Assembly: GCA_024364735.1 (NCBI GenBank)
Contig: JAGFNQ010005243.1
Location: 62,001 to 126,000 of the forward strand
Origin: Boesenbergia rotunda
Lineage: Eukaryota; Streptophyta; Magnoliopsida; Zingiberales; Zingiberaceae
Length of the DNA: 64,000 nucleotides
Direction of reading: 5' to 3'
Under the pieces are notes generated by a model. That model ran no database searches, was not told where the DNA came from, and saw only the letters and a list, made by a program, of their open reading frames with translations. Position 1 is the first letter of the stretch; the number at the start of each line of letters is the position of its first letter. Both the position numbers and the translations under genes were made by a program. Shown piece by piece: positions 24,362-36,863 of the stretch.

Positions 24362-26331
24362 TGAAGGTTGCGGCTTGGCGGGTTTCCTAAGCGAATACCT
24401 GATCGTCCTTGAGAGACCTCTCCATGTCTATGGATTAAAAATTAATCCAAATGGAGACCCGTCTCCCAAATGACCATCTCATCATTGTATCAATCGATTC
24501 GAATTACAACTTAGCCAATCTCAAAAATCGAGCCTTGTAATGCGCTTAACCGATTGACCGCGGAAAAGACGATGAGCGGATCGCCGATTTTTGTGTTTAT
24601 TATCGGGGTCCAATAATTAATTATCAAACATTAATTAAAGAATTAATTAAACATGATAATCAATTATAACATCACATGAAATGATAAGAAAATCAAAGGA
24701 GCCAAGGAAGAGTTTATACCTTCCGTTACCTTACGATCTTCTACTATATGACCTATCCCCTTCTTGGACGTCGTGTGGGCGACGATCCTCCAAGAAATGA
24801 AGCCACCAAAACCCTTCTTTCTCTTTTCGCTTGCGCCTCTTCCTTCTCCCTTTTCGCTTCTCCCAGGTCACTGTTCTTGTTTGGAGAAGCCACAACAACG
24901 TGTCCAGAGAAACAACCTTAGTTGTTGTCCTCCACAACGTTGTTGTCCTCCACAGCAACATGAGTTGCTGGCTGGAGAAGCAACATGTTGTGCTGTCTTC
25001 TTCACAGCGTGTGATGCTGTCTTGAAGAAGCAACGCAGCTGCTTGCTGTCTGGAGAAGCAACTTCTCCACAGCAGTGATGTTCTCCACAACAACAACACA
25101 TTGCTTCCTGCTTACTGTCCGGAGAAGCAACTTCTCCACAGCAGCGATGTTCTCCACAGCAACACCAGTTGTTGTCTGGAGAAGTAAAAGCAACGTGTGT
25201 CCTCCACAGCAGTGTTGTTCTCCACAACATCCCCGTTTGCATGCACCCAATGGAAAGGTTGTGAAGCCACAGCAAAATTTGGAGATGATGTTCCCGTTTG
25301 CATGCACACTGAAGTTTGGAGATGCTGTGAAGCCACAGCAACGTGGGACGATCAGCGAGCCGCCGCACACCCGAATGAGAGAGGGAGAGAGAGAGGAGAG
25401 AATAGAAAGACATAGGGTTTTTCTCTTGATGACTCATGGGGTTTTTATAGGCTACAATAGGGACCATGAGAAGGAGTTGGGTCTTGGCCTGCTAATGGAT
25501 CCAAACCCGATCCATTAATGAAGATCCATTCCACTAAAGAATCTCCATTGAACTACCTCACCAACCCCCATATTTTCATATGGGCTCCACCTATTATGAG
25601 TACATCCATCTCCCCGTGTTTAAGATATCGAATGCTCATTGATTAATTTAAATTACTGACAATTTTAATTAATCAACTTCTAACTCCTTAATTAGTATCA
25701 CTCAACCCTATCATCATGTCGGATCAAATTCACTTGCAGGGTTTAACATGATGAACCATATGAGCTCATCAAGGGGGAATTATCATCCCGACTCACCATG
25801 ACACGGATTCCGTCAATAATCAATGACACACCATATAATTAATATTATTTCCCAACTTACCGGACCTATCGATTTAACAGAATAAATCTCGCCCATTGGT
25901 AAATCAAAGAAATAAAATACTAAATATATGTGCCCGTTATTATATCGGGATTTAAAGATTGTACTCCATAATAACTTGAGGTTCGATCCATTATAAGTCA
26001 GTACAAATTGGATCACCTCTAATTTGGTCATGCTCAATGCACACAAAGCATACTAGTGTAATTCTATGGTCAAGATAAACCACACCTAATTACACTACAA
26101 CCATCCCGATGGTTAGTCCAATTCTATCTCAGTTGTGAGCCTCTACTTACACTCTACAAGGGGTTGATAACATGATCTTTTGTGCGTCACCACACACCTG
26201 TTATCTACAATGCAAAGTATTAGATGGTTATGCACATACTAATATAAACATGCATCAGTGTTGTTGTGATTCTCTTTCACAATGTGGATGTCCATACAGA
26301 AAAGGTAAGGCTTTTAGTATACATCCTAACA
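24362..26331 (-). mobile_element. Solo LTR C1 (copia-like)
   Basis: On the minus strand it starts TGTTAGGATGTATAC (right end) and ends CCTTCA. Flanks gttac and gttat differ by one base. It aligns in order with solo LTR C2 (33864-35647) and with the plus-strand fragment at 45174. A minus-strand TATA (TATAAAAACC) lies near 25440. The leader carries many GGAGAAGCAAC/GTTGCTTCTCC words (24880-25340), some as GGAGAAG-caa-CTTCTCC palindromes. The reading frames in this block follow the repeats and are not genes. Confidence 0.7.
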
Positions 26332-26880
26332 GTTATCTCGTGGTATTTGTCAAATCCTTGAGCCATCACAAGTCATCCTTCCCTAGTTTGTATCCACACT
26401 CCTTCTTGGCCTTTAATTCTTTAAGCAGGCTATTCAGGAAAACAACACCAAGTACAAGATCAAAGCAGATTGACATCGACGTCGGGTCCTTTTTGGCATT
26501 GGTGATATGGTTTGGATTTTATTAACTCGTGATCGGTTTCCTGTTGGTGAATACAATAAGCTCAAAGATCAAAAAATTGGACCTTGTGAGATTCTAGAAA
26601 AGATTAACGACAATGCCTACAAGTTGCATCTTCCTAGTCACTTAAAAACTTTTGATGTTTTTAATGTGAAAGACTTAAGTCCTTGTGCTGTGGAGTTGGA
26701 TACACTCACCCTAATCTCAAGGATAAGTTCTCTTCAACTCCAGGTGATTGATGTAGTCACTTAAAAACTTTTGATGTTTTTAATGTGAAAGACTTAAGTC
26801 CTTGTGCTGTGGAGTTGGATACACTCACCCTAATCTCAAGGATAAGTTCTCTTCAACTCCAGGTGATTGATGTAGGAGGG
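26332..26880 (+). pseudogene. Ty3/gypsy integrase C-terminal fragment
   Basis: From about 26430 the plus strand encodes the end of a gypsy integrase, with GDMVWILL, RFPVGEYNKL, GPCEILEKIND and NAYKLHLPSHL followed by FNVKDLSPC. In the family this C-terminal region lies after the catalytic core and helps bind DNA. The catalytic core and reverse transcriptase are absent, a stop interrupts it near 26470, and its last 119 bp are duplicated in tandem. A chromodomain is not visible. Reina/CRM-like gypsy elements have similar C-termini, but the lineage is uncertain. Confidence 0.75.
26635..26872 (+). repeat. Exact 119-bp tandem duplication
   Basis: Bases 26635-26753 recur essentially unchanged at 26754-26872. 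The unit covers the last 30-odd integrase codons and the bases after them. 119 is not a multiple of three, so the second copy is out of frame. Confidence 0.9.
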
Positions 26881-27430
26881 GATCCAAAATATTCAGATTT
26901 ATATATTTAGGGTTTTCTTTAATTGGTTATATTTATATGTTTAGTTTGTTCCTAAATCTAAGGAAACCAAGTCTTGTTGGTTAAATCTGTTTCTAAATCT
27001 TAGGAGACTAAGTCTTGTTGGTTTAGAGTTTTTTTAGGGATCTGAAAGCTATATAAACTCATGCTTAGATGATGTTTAGGATAAGTTTTTTAGATATTGA
27101 ATCAATTTGCTTCGCTTAAGCCACATTACGACTATATCATTTTTTTTTCTTTTCTCGCTCTTGTTTTTCTTGATAAGGTTTTAAGCCTAGTTTTGGCTAC
27201 TCCTTATTTCATTATTAATTTCTTGTTTCTTCCTCGTCAATTCCTCTATGACTTCTCTCCCTATGATAATCTATATTCTGCCTGGCATTAGGATTTAAGT
27301 TTTCAATAGCAATTGAGTTTGTGCTTGGTTTTGGGAGGTTATTCTTGTCATGAGTTATTGGAAAGAATCTGAGTTGGAGTTTTGGGTTAAATGAATGGGA
27401 TAATTAAGATTGATCCTAGTATGGTTGGTA
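26881..27430 (+). other. Probable LTR start or leader of the gypsy remnant
   Basis: Follows a purine run (GTAGGAGGGGATCC) after the integrase end. Contains two copies of a phrase CTAAATCT(A/T)AGGA..AAGTCTTGTTGG and a TATA box (TATAAA, 27052-27057). This is consistent with a 3' LTR, but neither LTR end could be defined. Confidence 0.35.
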
Positions 27431-29046
27431 GTTAGTTTAGCTAATTACTGCTTTTGTAAATAGCTAAACTTATGTCCTTTGATTCAGGGCATTGATTGAT
27501 TTGTCTTAGACTTCTAGACGAGGGGTTCTCTGCACTTACGAGCTTCTCCATTGAGATGGGTACTTTTTCCTTGTCTCGATAGACACTTATTTTGCTATGC
27601 ATGCTTTATTATGACTGCAGTAGGTTTATTACCTTTTATTTGCTATTGATTATCTCTACTTGACACTTAGCTATTTAACCTTGAGATAAATCTATTTATA
27701 TCAATACAGTCTCATTGTTTAGATATTCTTACTCTGTAGTGTCCACATGAGTGATCGTGTGCATAGGAGTGATGATGTGTCATATCATACCTAGCATTAG
27801 GTTAGGTCAGGATACATGATTTTAGACCTATGCATGTCTTATCATAGTTTGGATGTTTATCTAGTGGGTGTAGCATGAGTTAGTGTCATGCACTATTCTT
27901 GCATAGTTGCATAGCTAGCGACCCTTACCTCCTTTATAGTTGAGATGAGTCGTCAGCCATATTGAATCTGGCCCCTCAGACACTCATGGGTTAGTGGTTA
28001 TTGAAGTATGTACAATTTTAGCTTTGTCGTGCCTCACTTGACCACTCGGGGTTAGTGGTTATCATAGCGGTGTGCAGGCAGGGATCCCCCTCTCTCCGGT
28101 GATACGTGAGGATGAGAGCGAAGCTCCCCATTTGCTTAGGGTAGGATTGTGTACTCCAATAGCATCCTATCCACTCCAGAGCAATGGTGGTAGAGTGTGT
28201 AAAGTTGTCACAACCCTATTCACTCAGCCATTTGCATACAATGTAGGATGGTGGCTTGACTAGCGTTAGGGGTGACACATGTTATTGTATCATATCCATA
28301 CAATGCATGGTTTGCATTTGCTTATGCTTGCTGTTTTGATTGAACTTTGGTTATTACATATGTTTGACATGCATATACGTGAGGTATTAGGCATATGGTT
28401 TGGTGACCTTGCATGGCATGTGTGGATGGGCTTACCCGTGGAGGATTTTGGTTTTTGCGGTTTATGATCATAGCACCCCATAGGATTGACTGACTTTAGT
28501 ATGTACATACATTTAGTATCTTAGTTATGCATTTCTGTTACTCTTGAGACTGTATCTGGTTTGATTCTATACTGCTTGTATAACTTTTTGATGACATGCG
28601 TATCTGTTTCCTATACCCTCTGAGTTTGCCCAGACATATTCCCTATAGTTATGTTTTTTTGTTTTCAGGATTACATGTTGGAAGTTGCCAAGAGAGGCCT
28701 GATATCTTGTCCCTCCCGTCGAGTCGACTGGTTTCAATTTTATCTTTTCATTACTACATTTGTATTTGTCTTCTGCTCTGTGGATTTGTATATGTGCGTG
28801 TCTGTGATTGCATGATGGTGTGCCCTGGAGGGCTTGTATGGGTGTTTTGTTTTGTCATAGTCGCTATGGTACGCGACTTTTGGTTAGTTGTGATGTCTCT
28901 ACTTTCTTTTATGCTATGTTTACCGGACGTGTGAGCCGAGGTTGTTTTGGGGCCATGTTAGCCATTTATAAGGGGTTTAGATTTTGCCGTATAGGGGAGA
29001 TGATGTCCGAAAGGTATAAGATTTGCGACTCCTCGGGGCGTGACAC
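27431..29046 (-). mobile_element. Probable gypsy LTR fragment (TGTCACGCCCC type)
   Basis: On the minus strand the block starts TGTCACGCCCCGAGG at about 29046, a start resembling those of solo LTRs 1-4. It extends left at least through 27900, with TTAGTGGTTATxxxxG phrases repeated near 27990 and 28050. The left end and target duplication were not found. No host gene is recognised, and frames at 28596-29050 lack any known domain. Confidence 0.4.
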
Positions 29047-29099
29047 TTAATGTAGGAATGTGGTATCCTAGGAGAACAAATTTTGAACTTATAGGATTT

Positions 29100-29515
29100 T
29101 CTTATTCAAATTATATCAGCTATTAATTGGATAGAAAAAGTATAAGTAGTAGATATAAACTCCTTGGACAATCACTTGTTAGCTAGTTTAGTAAAAAATA
29201 ATACTATGTTGCTTTATCTACTATTGAAGCAAAATATATAGAAATGCGTAGCACAATAATTATGGATGATGCATGCTCTAATAGATTTTAACTTGAAATA
29301 CAAAAATATAAAAAAAATTATTGATAACATAAGCTCAATTAACTTAACTAAAAATCCAGTGCATCATTCAAGAATAAAATATATATATTGAAATTAAACA
29401 TTATTTTTTTAGGGATCATGTAGCTGAAAGGACATTGAGCTTAATTATATTGAGTTCAAATTAAATTTGGATGACATCTTTATTAAGCCACTCTTAGAAT
29501 TTGAATTTAGAAATC
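29100..29515 (+). pseudogene. Copia RNase H remnant (element D)
   Basis: Although every frame is interrupted, the plus strand reads LLGQSLVS, FSKK and YVALSTIEAKYI, then NPVHHSRIKYI and FRDHVAE. These are the conserved C-terminal RNase H blocks of SIRE/Maximus-like copia polyproteins, which degrade the RNA strand during reverse transcription. Many stops and shifts show long decay. Upstream pol is missing at the junction with the LTR ending near 29046. Its 3' LTR follows at 30995. Confidence 0.75.
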
Positions 29516-30994
29516 TATAAGGACTTTGGTTCTTTTCTAAAAAAATTTTTAGACTTTTTTTTAAAACATGTTTGTTTTCAAAAACATATCTTTTAATTTA
29601 TGTTTTTCAAACTCGTATATTTTTTTGTAAATAGCCTAGGTTTCCTCCTAGAAAACATGAACTTATAATTCTAGAAAGTCAATATCTTACAAGCACATTA
29701 GGATTACCTTTCTTGTATATTGAAAATTCTTAGAATGGTGTGAGATACTTAAGGTTTAACCTAGATTTCATATGTTTATATCAGTGCAACAAAGTAAGTC
29801 TGGGCGAAAAATATCATCTTATAGTGATCAAGTTAAGTAATCCTTCATATTAAACAACTAGCTGGATAATATTACTTAACCTAACTAATCAAGTGAAAGC
29901 TATTATCTTTTGGTAGCTAGCTAGCAATTAAAGGTTAGACATTTATCTAAGAACAAATTCTTGGATAATTTTTTTAAAAAATAAAATTTTGTAAATGTCA
30001 AGTTAAAGGGAAGGATCTATGTTTGAAAAGAAATTCAAAATTAAATTATTTTAAAAATATTATCTTCAAAAAGAATTTGAAAATTTTAACTTCTATTTCA
30101 CATACAAAATCATGCATTCAAAAAATGGTTTTCAAAATATCTCAATACAAACATCTTTTTCTTTGAAAATATTTTTTGAAAACACTTTGATAATTTTTTT
30201 TTGAAAATTCTTTGATATTTTTTTTAAAGCAATCTTTTGAAAATTCTTTTTCTTCAAAATTTTTTCATTGAAAAATTGATTTTTACTTAGCATATTTTTC
30301 AACTTATTTTTGAAAAACATGTTGAAAATTCCTTGAAAATCTCTTTGAAAGTTCTTTTCAACACACATTTTGAAAATACTTTTAAAAACTCTTTTAAAAT
30401 ATTTGAAAATTTCGTTAATATTTTTTGTAAAATTCAAAACACCTTTGGTGAGTTTTTCCTTTAAAATTATATTAAATGCTTCACTTCTCTTTTGAAAATT
30501 AATTTTTTTTTTGTTTCAAATTTTCTCTATCTATTTTTTGTGAAAGGTCTTTACAATTTGGAAATTAAGGTTAAAAAATATACATTTTCAGATTCCTTCT
30601 TCCTTGGAAAATATGTGTTTAGATAACTTTCTCAAAAATCTCCTTAATTGAGAAACATTCTTTAAAGTACATAACATTATTACTTAAAAACATTTTTACA
30701 TTTTGACTACGTAATTTGGAGACAAAATTTTTCAATGTCTGTTTGAAATTCTTTGTGATGATAAGTTGCTTAATTATTGATTTGTTTAGTTTACTTAAAC
30801 TTTATATATTTTGATGAATACCAAAGAGAGAGGATAATGGGCTAAAGAAAAGTTAGATAACTCAAGAAACATAAACAATGGTTAAGATAAAGAAGATCAT
30901 GATTATTATTTTTCTCTTAATATAATGTTGTTATTTTTGCATATTTTTTCTAACTTTAACCCAGGTTATCATTATATCAAAAAGGAGAAATTTT
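29516..30994 (+). other. AT-rich noncoding 3' region of copia element D
   Basis: Dense in TTTTGAAAA/TTTTCAAA words (30000-30480), with no credible reading frame. It ends in a purine tract (AAAAAGGAGAAA) directly upstream of the LTR. Confidence 0.55.
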
Positions 30995-32279
30995 TGATGT
31001 AGTTAGCAATAATAATCGAACTTAAGTTTTGATGTATGACAAAAGATTAAAGTTAGATGTTGTGTATTCTAAATCTATTTACTAAGTATGCAGGATTAAA
31101 AGACTTGATGGAACCTGACACTAGGCTGAAGTCCAGTTAAGTCTAGAAGACCTGATAATTGGCAGGAAGCCTAGATAGGTTGTTATCTGGTAGTAAGTCC
31201 AGTTGGGTATATGAGACCTAATAACTGGTTGAAGTCTAGATGGGGTGTCTAGTAGGAAGATCTGGTGGGGCAAGAGATTAAAGTCAAATAAGTCTACAAA
31301 GGATAAGAGAGGTAAGCACTAAATGAGAGAGATCTAGCGAGGAAGAGTTCTAGTGGAATTGTAGGCACTGGTCCAACTTAGATCCATTTCGGAATAAGTT
31401 AAGATCAAGCTTAGATACTAGTCATGGTAAAGATAGAATCTAATTCATAATCTTATTTTATTCATGTGCTAACTTTGTTTTGTAGGTTATTGTTTTTTTT
31501 TTGCTCTTTGGACTAACAAGTTTTACATTATTGAATTGCAAAACATCAATTTTAGATAAACAGTGCTTGAGACACCTTAGAGCTTATTAGAAGCGCCTCA
31601 GTTGAGGCACCGGAGGCGCCCTGGATGGATGGAGGCGCATCCGTGAAGATTAACTTCGTGGATGAAATTTCAACCTTTACAGGCACCTCAAACAGGATTG
31701 AAAGCACCTTCAAATGGACAATGGCTGGGATAAATTTGAATCTAATCAGCGACATTGGAGGCACCTTGAAGCTTGTTGGAGGCGCCTCCAATAACCTTTA
31801 TAAGGAGGGTTCACCAAAGTTTTCAATACAACTTCTACACAAGCTTTTGTGATTGTTATATTGTGACGTCTTTGTGCTACTATTGTGTTGTTACTCTACT
31901 ACACCCGACTATAGTCAGACCAACACTAATACACAAGCTCAACCAATACTCCTTTATGTTAGGTACCAATTTTGTTTAATCTAATTATTGCATAAAAAAG
32001 TGTAGGTTTGTTACACTTCCTTTTTTATTTGTATTTGATTACTCTACCGAAAGTTTACTGGTAGAAAATTTTAGTGGATTACCTATCGAGAAAGGTCCAA
32101 GGGGTCTGAGTCTTGGAGTAGGAATTATCGAAGGCTCCAAACCAAGTAAATTGATTATGTTCGATTTTCTGTTTCCTCTTTTTTTTAGTTATTTTTCCGA
32201 CGTGCACTCAGTTTTAAAAATAAAAAAATAATTTTTAAAATACACATGATTCACCCCTCTCACATGCATCGGTCCTACA
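30995..32279 (+). repeat. 3' LTR of copia element D
   Basis: 1285 bp, from TGATGTAGTTAGC after the purine tract to CGGTCCTACA. Contains GGAGGCGCC/GGCGCCTCC words and relatives (31570-31795) immediately upstream of a TATAAGG box at about 31799. A long leader with a C-rich end follows. No matching 5' LTR is in the window. Confidence 0.75.
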
Positions 32280-33858
32280 CATCCAAGCAGTCGATCCTCA
32301 ATGGCTGAAAAAATTGGGATGTTGAGAGTTAAAATACTTAACTCTCATATACAAACATTAATAGTTATAGTCTAGTTGGTTAATATATTTGATCCTAATT
32401 TAGGAGATTTCAATTCCTAGTCCTAACAAATTTTCTTTAATATCTTTACATCTATAAGAAAAACTAATTCCAACTCTTAAAAGAAAAAAAAATAAAAAAT
32501 AAAAAACTTAAACCAATAGTTGGTTAATTTGGGTCAGAACTAGGTCAATGGGCACACAAACCAATTATGAGCTTAGGGGCGATTCCGATACAGACTCTTC
32601 CAGGGTCGGGTCTACCTATAGGAGTTGACAGTTAGTTAATTTGGGCCAGAACCGGGTCAACAAGTTCCCGAACCGATTATGAGCCCAAGGTCAGGTCTGG
32701 TTCAGACCTAGCCTAGGGTCAGGTCTACCTGTAAAAGTAGTTGAACCCTATACTGACATTTAGGTATTAAAATCACTCTTATATCCATGGCATGTAGGAG
32801 CGATCTAAAACTTTCTTACACCTAAAGAGTTTCAGAGCGATTTGAACCGCTCCTGAATTTATAGCAACAAAAGCAGTTTGCAACCATTATTATATGTACA
32901 ATATGTAAGATTGGTTTCAAACCGTACCTACAAAGAATAATAAGAGTGATTTTTCAACTTTTACCAATAGTTACGAAAACAACTTCTATAGGATATAGGG
33001 ATAGTAATAAGAGAAATGATTTTCAAGTCGGTGGTAAAATTATAGGAGTGGTTGAAAATCGCTCTTGAATATAAAAAAAAAAATCGCTCCTATATGGGTG
33101 TATTTGTTTTTTTGGTAATTTTCATATTCCATGGGAGGTAGGAAAGGACCGAGCGGTGAATCCAATTCCCCAACACGAAAGTCGTTCAAAATCTCACGTG
33201 GGCACCATGGGCTATCACAGAGCTTAAATGGATTTAGCCAAATTCGATGTCAGGAAGTAGGGGATAACACCTAGAGGACCGTGGGACATTGTGACAAGAG
33301 TCTCCCTGAGAAAGCGGTCACTTTAGTAAGGTTATTTTGAAAATAGGTGTCATGTTTGGATAGGCACACCTGTATAATTCCAAAAGTCTATATCGGACAC
33401 CTCAAGATAGACCACCTTCATAATTATCAAACATAGATGTAAAAGAGTGAATAGTATGTAGAGTGTCAATGATCATCATGGTAAAACTAAAATCCTAGAA
33501 TCGCTTCCCAAAATTGATTTTCTGCCACAAACTATTCTTGATTTTTTTTAGTTTGTTTTCTTTCTCTCGCGCTTCTATCAATTTAAATTGATTCATATAG
33601 TCTACTTTGCTATTTGATACTCAATTGATAGTCCCAGTGAATGATATTTATTATTTGACGATAATTGTGCACTTGCGAATTTTGCACATCAAACGCCAAT
33701 GCTCTCCTACCTTAGCTTCATGATCAATTAGACTTGTCGTCAAAAATTACCTTGAGATGTAGGCTTAGCAAGAGATCAAAAAAAATGTGATAAATAAGTT
33801 GGAGCAAGGTAGAAAATCAAGATTGTACTAATACAAGGAAGTGCCTCGATGTAAACCT
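32280..33858. other. Unassigned repeat-like region
   Basis: No gene recognised. At about 32525-32730 a phrase TTAATTTGGG(T/C)CAGAAC...GGGTC occurs twice. At about 32785-33110 the words GGAGCGATTT/AAATCGCTCC recur in both orientations, resembling the subterminal repeats of DNA transposons. No termini were found. 33120-33858 shows nothing identifiable. Confidence 0.4.
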
Positions 33859-33863
33859 TTTTC

Positions 33864-35647
33864 TGATGGTTTCCCGTTCGGATGTGATTCTCTCCATATC
33901 CCCGGATTAAAATTTTCTATTAATTAGAAACAATCCGGATGGAAAGAATCTTTTTGAACGACCTTTTTCATCATCGTACTATTCGATTGAGTGATTGCTT
34001 GAACAAATTTGTTATTCAAGCAATTCAACCTCCTTAATCAAATAGCCGCGGAATAGATGACGAATTAGATTGTCGATTTTTGTGTTTATCTTCGAAGCCC
34101 ATGATATAATAAAAAAAACAATAAACTAGAACAAGAAAACAATATTTATACCTCTTGTTTACCTCTTGATCTTCTATCGTATTCCTATCCTCTTCTTGGA
34201 TGTCGTGTGGGTGACGGTCTTCCAAGAAACGAAGCCACCAACAAGCCCTCCTTCTATTTGCACCAAAAGTCTCCAAGAAAGGAAACCTTTATCCTTTCTT
34301 CTCCCTTGTGCCGCAAGCTACTCCCCTCTCCTCCTTGTTGCCGCACGCCACAAAGGAAGGGAAAATCTCTTCCTTTTCTTGTTAATGCCACATGCCACTA
34401 AAGGTGAGGAGAAGAAGATGAAGAAGAGAAAAAGAGCTCTCCCTTCTTCCTTGCTTGAGCTGACCACTCTCACTTCTACTCCTTGTTGTCGTCGGCCAAA
34501 AGAAGATCAAGAAGCCTCCTCCTTGCTTATTGCCGCACGCCACCAATAGGAAGAAGAAAATTCTTCCTTACCTTGATGTCGTCGGCGCCCAAAAGGAGAA
34601 GAGAATAAGAGAAGAAGAAGAGAAAAAAAAGCTTTCTCCTTCCTTCTTCCCAATCCCCACCGAGAGCTTCTTCCCTCTTGTCTTTGGCGCCACCCAACCC
34701 TAGGAGAGAGAGAGTAAGAGGGAGAGAAAAAAACAAAGCTTAGGGCTTGGTTCATGATGGCTCATGAGCTATATATAGGCTACAATAGGGACCATAAGGT
34801 GGAGTTGATTTTGATCTACTAATAGATCCTAAGCCCAATCCATTAATGATAACTCGCTCCACTAATGGGTTATCATTGAACTACCGCACCAATCCCATAA
34901 TTAAATATGGGCTCCACCATATTATGTGTACATAATCTCCTCATGTTTAAGATCTCACATGTCCATTAATTAATTAAATTACTGATAATTTAATTAATTA
35001 ATATCTAACTTCATGAGTAGTACCACTCAACCTTATCATCATGTCGGACCAAATCCACCTGCAGAATTTACATGATGAACTTTATGAGCTCCTCAAGGGG
35101 ACATCATCATCCTGACGCATTAGGACACGGTTTCCTTCTATAATCAACGGTACACCATGTAAATAATATTATTTTCCAATTTAGCCTATTGATTTAACGA
35201 ATAAATCTCGCCCATTGGTAAATTAAAGAAATAGATATTAAGTACATATGTCCGTTATTATATCGGGATTTAAAGCATGTACATCATAATATCTGAGGTC
35301 TGATTCGATTAATAGTCAGTATAAATCAAATCACCTCTAATCGGTCCTGCTCAATACTCACAAAGTATACTAGTATAATTCTATAGTCAAGATAGACTAA
35401 TACCAAATTACACTAAAATCATTCCTATGGTTTGTCCAAATCTATCTCGGTTGTGAGTCACTACTTATATTTCACAAGGGACTGATAACATGATCTTCTG
35501 TGTGGTACCACACACCATGTTATCTGCAATGTAAAGTAAAGGACAATATCATATATATCAAATATAAAATGCAAACAATGACCATGTGATTCTTATTCCA
35601 AAATAGATGTTCAAATAAAAACTAAGCTTTTAATATACGTCCTAACA
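33864..35647 (-). mobile_element. Solo LTR C2 (copia-like)
   Basis: 1784 bp, TGATGGTTTCCC to ACGTCCTAACA, with the perfect duplication ttttc (33859-33863 and 35648-35652). On the minus strand it begins TGTTAGGACGTATATT and is a diverged relative of C1. They share the GATTTTTGTGTTTAT and TTCTTGGAYGTCGTGTGGG blocks. The segment 34200-34700 is rich in GCCGCACGCCAC-type repeats in place of C1's GGAGAAGCAAC words. Confidence 0.8.
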
Positions 35648-35652
35648 TTTTC

Positions 35653-36197
35653 ATAGCACAAAAAGTCTTTTATAATCTCATAATGTCTTACTCTTGTGAA
35701 CAAAGCGAAAAAATTGCAAATAGAATGGAAAAAGGTAACACAAATAAAAGTAAAGAAAGAGGTATTCACAAAAAGAGACTAACTTGTATTATCAAGTTTT
35801 AGGATTTATAAAATAAAGAGTTATATAAATAGACAAGAAACAAATAATAACAAAAAAATAATCTACCTTTACATAATAAAAAGCTATATATACTAATAAC
35901 CCCATAAGTTCAATGGACCCCTAGACGCGTTTCAAGCTTGCCTTCACACATACAACAATGTCAAGCCTTTCTAGAATATGGATCTTAATTTTACAGAGAA
36001 GCAAGCAACTAACATGGGATAAACACACCACTCCACTATAACTCGTACAATAGAAATTTAATGCTTGTCCCACTATAATTCTATCATGTCATTCCTTTAA
36101 AATTGGTCACGTCTTCGATCCATTGTACTATCTAATATCGGAGGAACTAGAACCGGTTCGGGAGCTCACGTGATCGATTGAGATCCTCTATTCCGAA
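35653..36197. other. Intergenic stretch, nothing recognised
   Basis: AT-rich, with short frames only. No repeats or motifs with support. Confidence 0.4.
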
Positions 36198-36532
36198 AAA
36201 GTATTTGTCCCGCCTGTCTCGTTCCCCCGGCGATGGCCGACAAATCGTCCAATCGTCGATCGGACACCATCGATGAATTTTAATCGTTGTACCGAATCAA
36301 ATGATATCCTAGAAGAACGGCGAATCGATCGGAATTGCTGCAATTGCAATCTCGTCGGATTCGACGGTGAATCTGACGAGATCGCAATTGCGGCGATCGC
36401 AACGGATTCACCGTACCCCCAGGGTATAGTTTTGTTCAGGACGGCGGCCGGACCGCGGTGGTGTCCGATCGGCGATCAGACGACTCGTCGACTATCGTAA
36501 AAAAATGAGACAGGCGGGATAGAGACTTTTTT
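36198..36532. mobile_element. Foldback element (MITE-like), about 335 bp
   Basis: Terminal inverted repeats of roughly 100 bp face each other. TCCCGCCTGTCTC near 36210 pairs with GAGACAGGCGGGA near 36510, and further in GATCGGACACC pairs with GGTGTCCGATC. The centre is a second strong hairpin (GCAATTGC-ATCTCGTC ... GACGAGAT-GCAATTGC, about 36340-36395). GC content is far above the flanks. No clear target duplication was identified, so the superfamily is unknown. The 75-codon frame inside is a by-product. Confidence 0.7.
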
Positions 36533-36858
36533 AGGACAGATGATCTGTCCTCTCACATGATGGGCTGATCAATGGCAGATTTATATTGTGTGAATATGAA
36601 TTTCAAAAACTATAAATAAAATTAAATAATACAAAGAAAACATTAGTAGTAGAGTAATAGAGAGAAAGATTAACTCAGACCATTATTTTGACACTAACGA
36701 TTAACCTCAACAAACAAATAAAAAAAACTCACTCTTCTAACTCATTTAGCTTAATTGAAGGTCCAACTCCTGTAACTCTGAGTCAAACAAGTTCAATTCT
36801 TGTGGACCCTGAGTAACTTTCTGATAATTGATTGATGTTAAGATGATCAGTGGGGTAT
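36533..36858. other. Intergenic stretch left of gypsy element E
   Basis: AT-rich flank ending in the target duplication aaatt (36859-36863). Nothing recognised. Confidence 0.4.
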
Positions 36859-36863
36859 AAATT

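Noticed and set aside
24868..25467. 199-codon Cys/Leu-rich minus-strand frame and its neighbours
   Set aside because: Composed of the GGAGAAGCAAC repeats of LTR C1. Open in several frames at once because of the repeat.
28596..29050. Two overlapping hydrophobic frames (112 and 80 codons)
   Set aside because: Lie inside a probable gypsy LTR. No domain and no start context of note.
30132..30437. 101-codon Lys/Phe/Asn-rich minus-strand frame
   Set aside because: Direct product of the TTTTGAAAA-rich noncoding stretch of copia element D.
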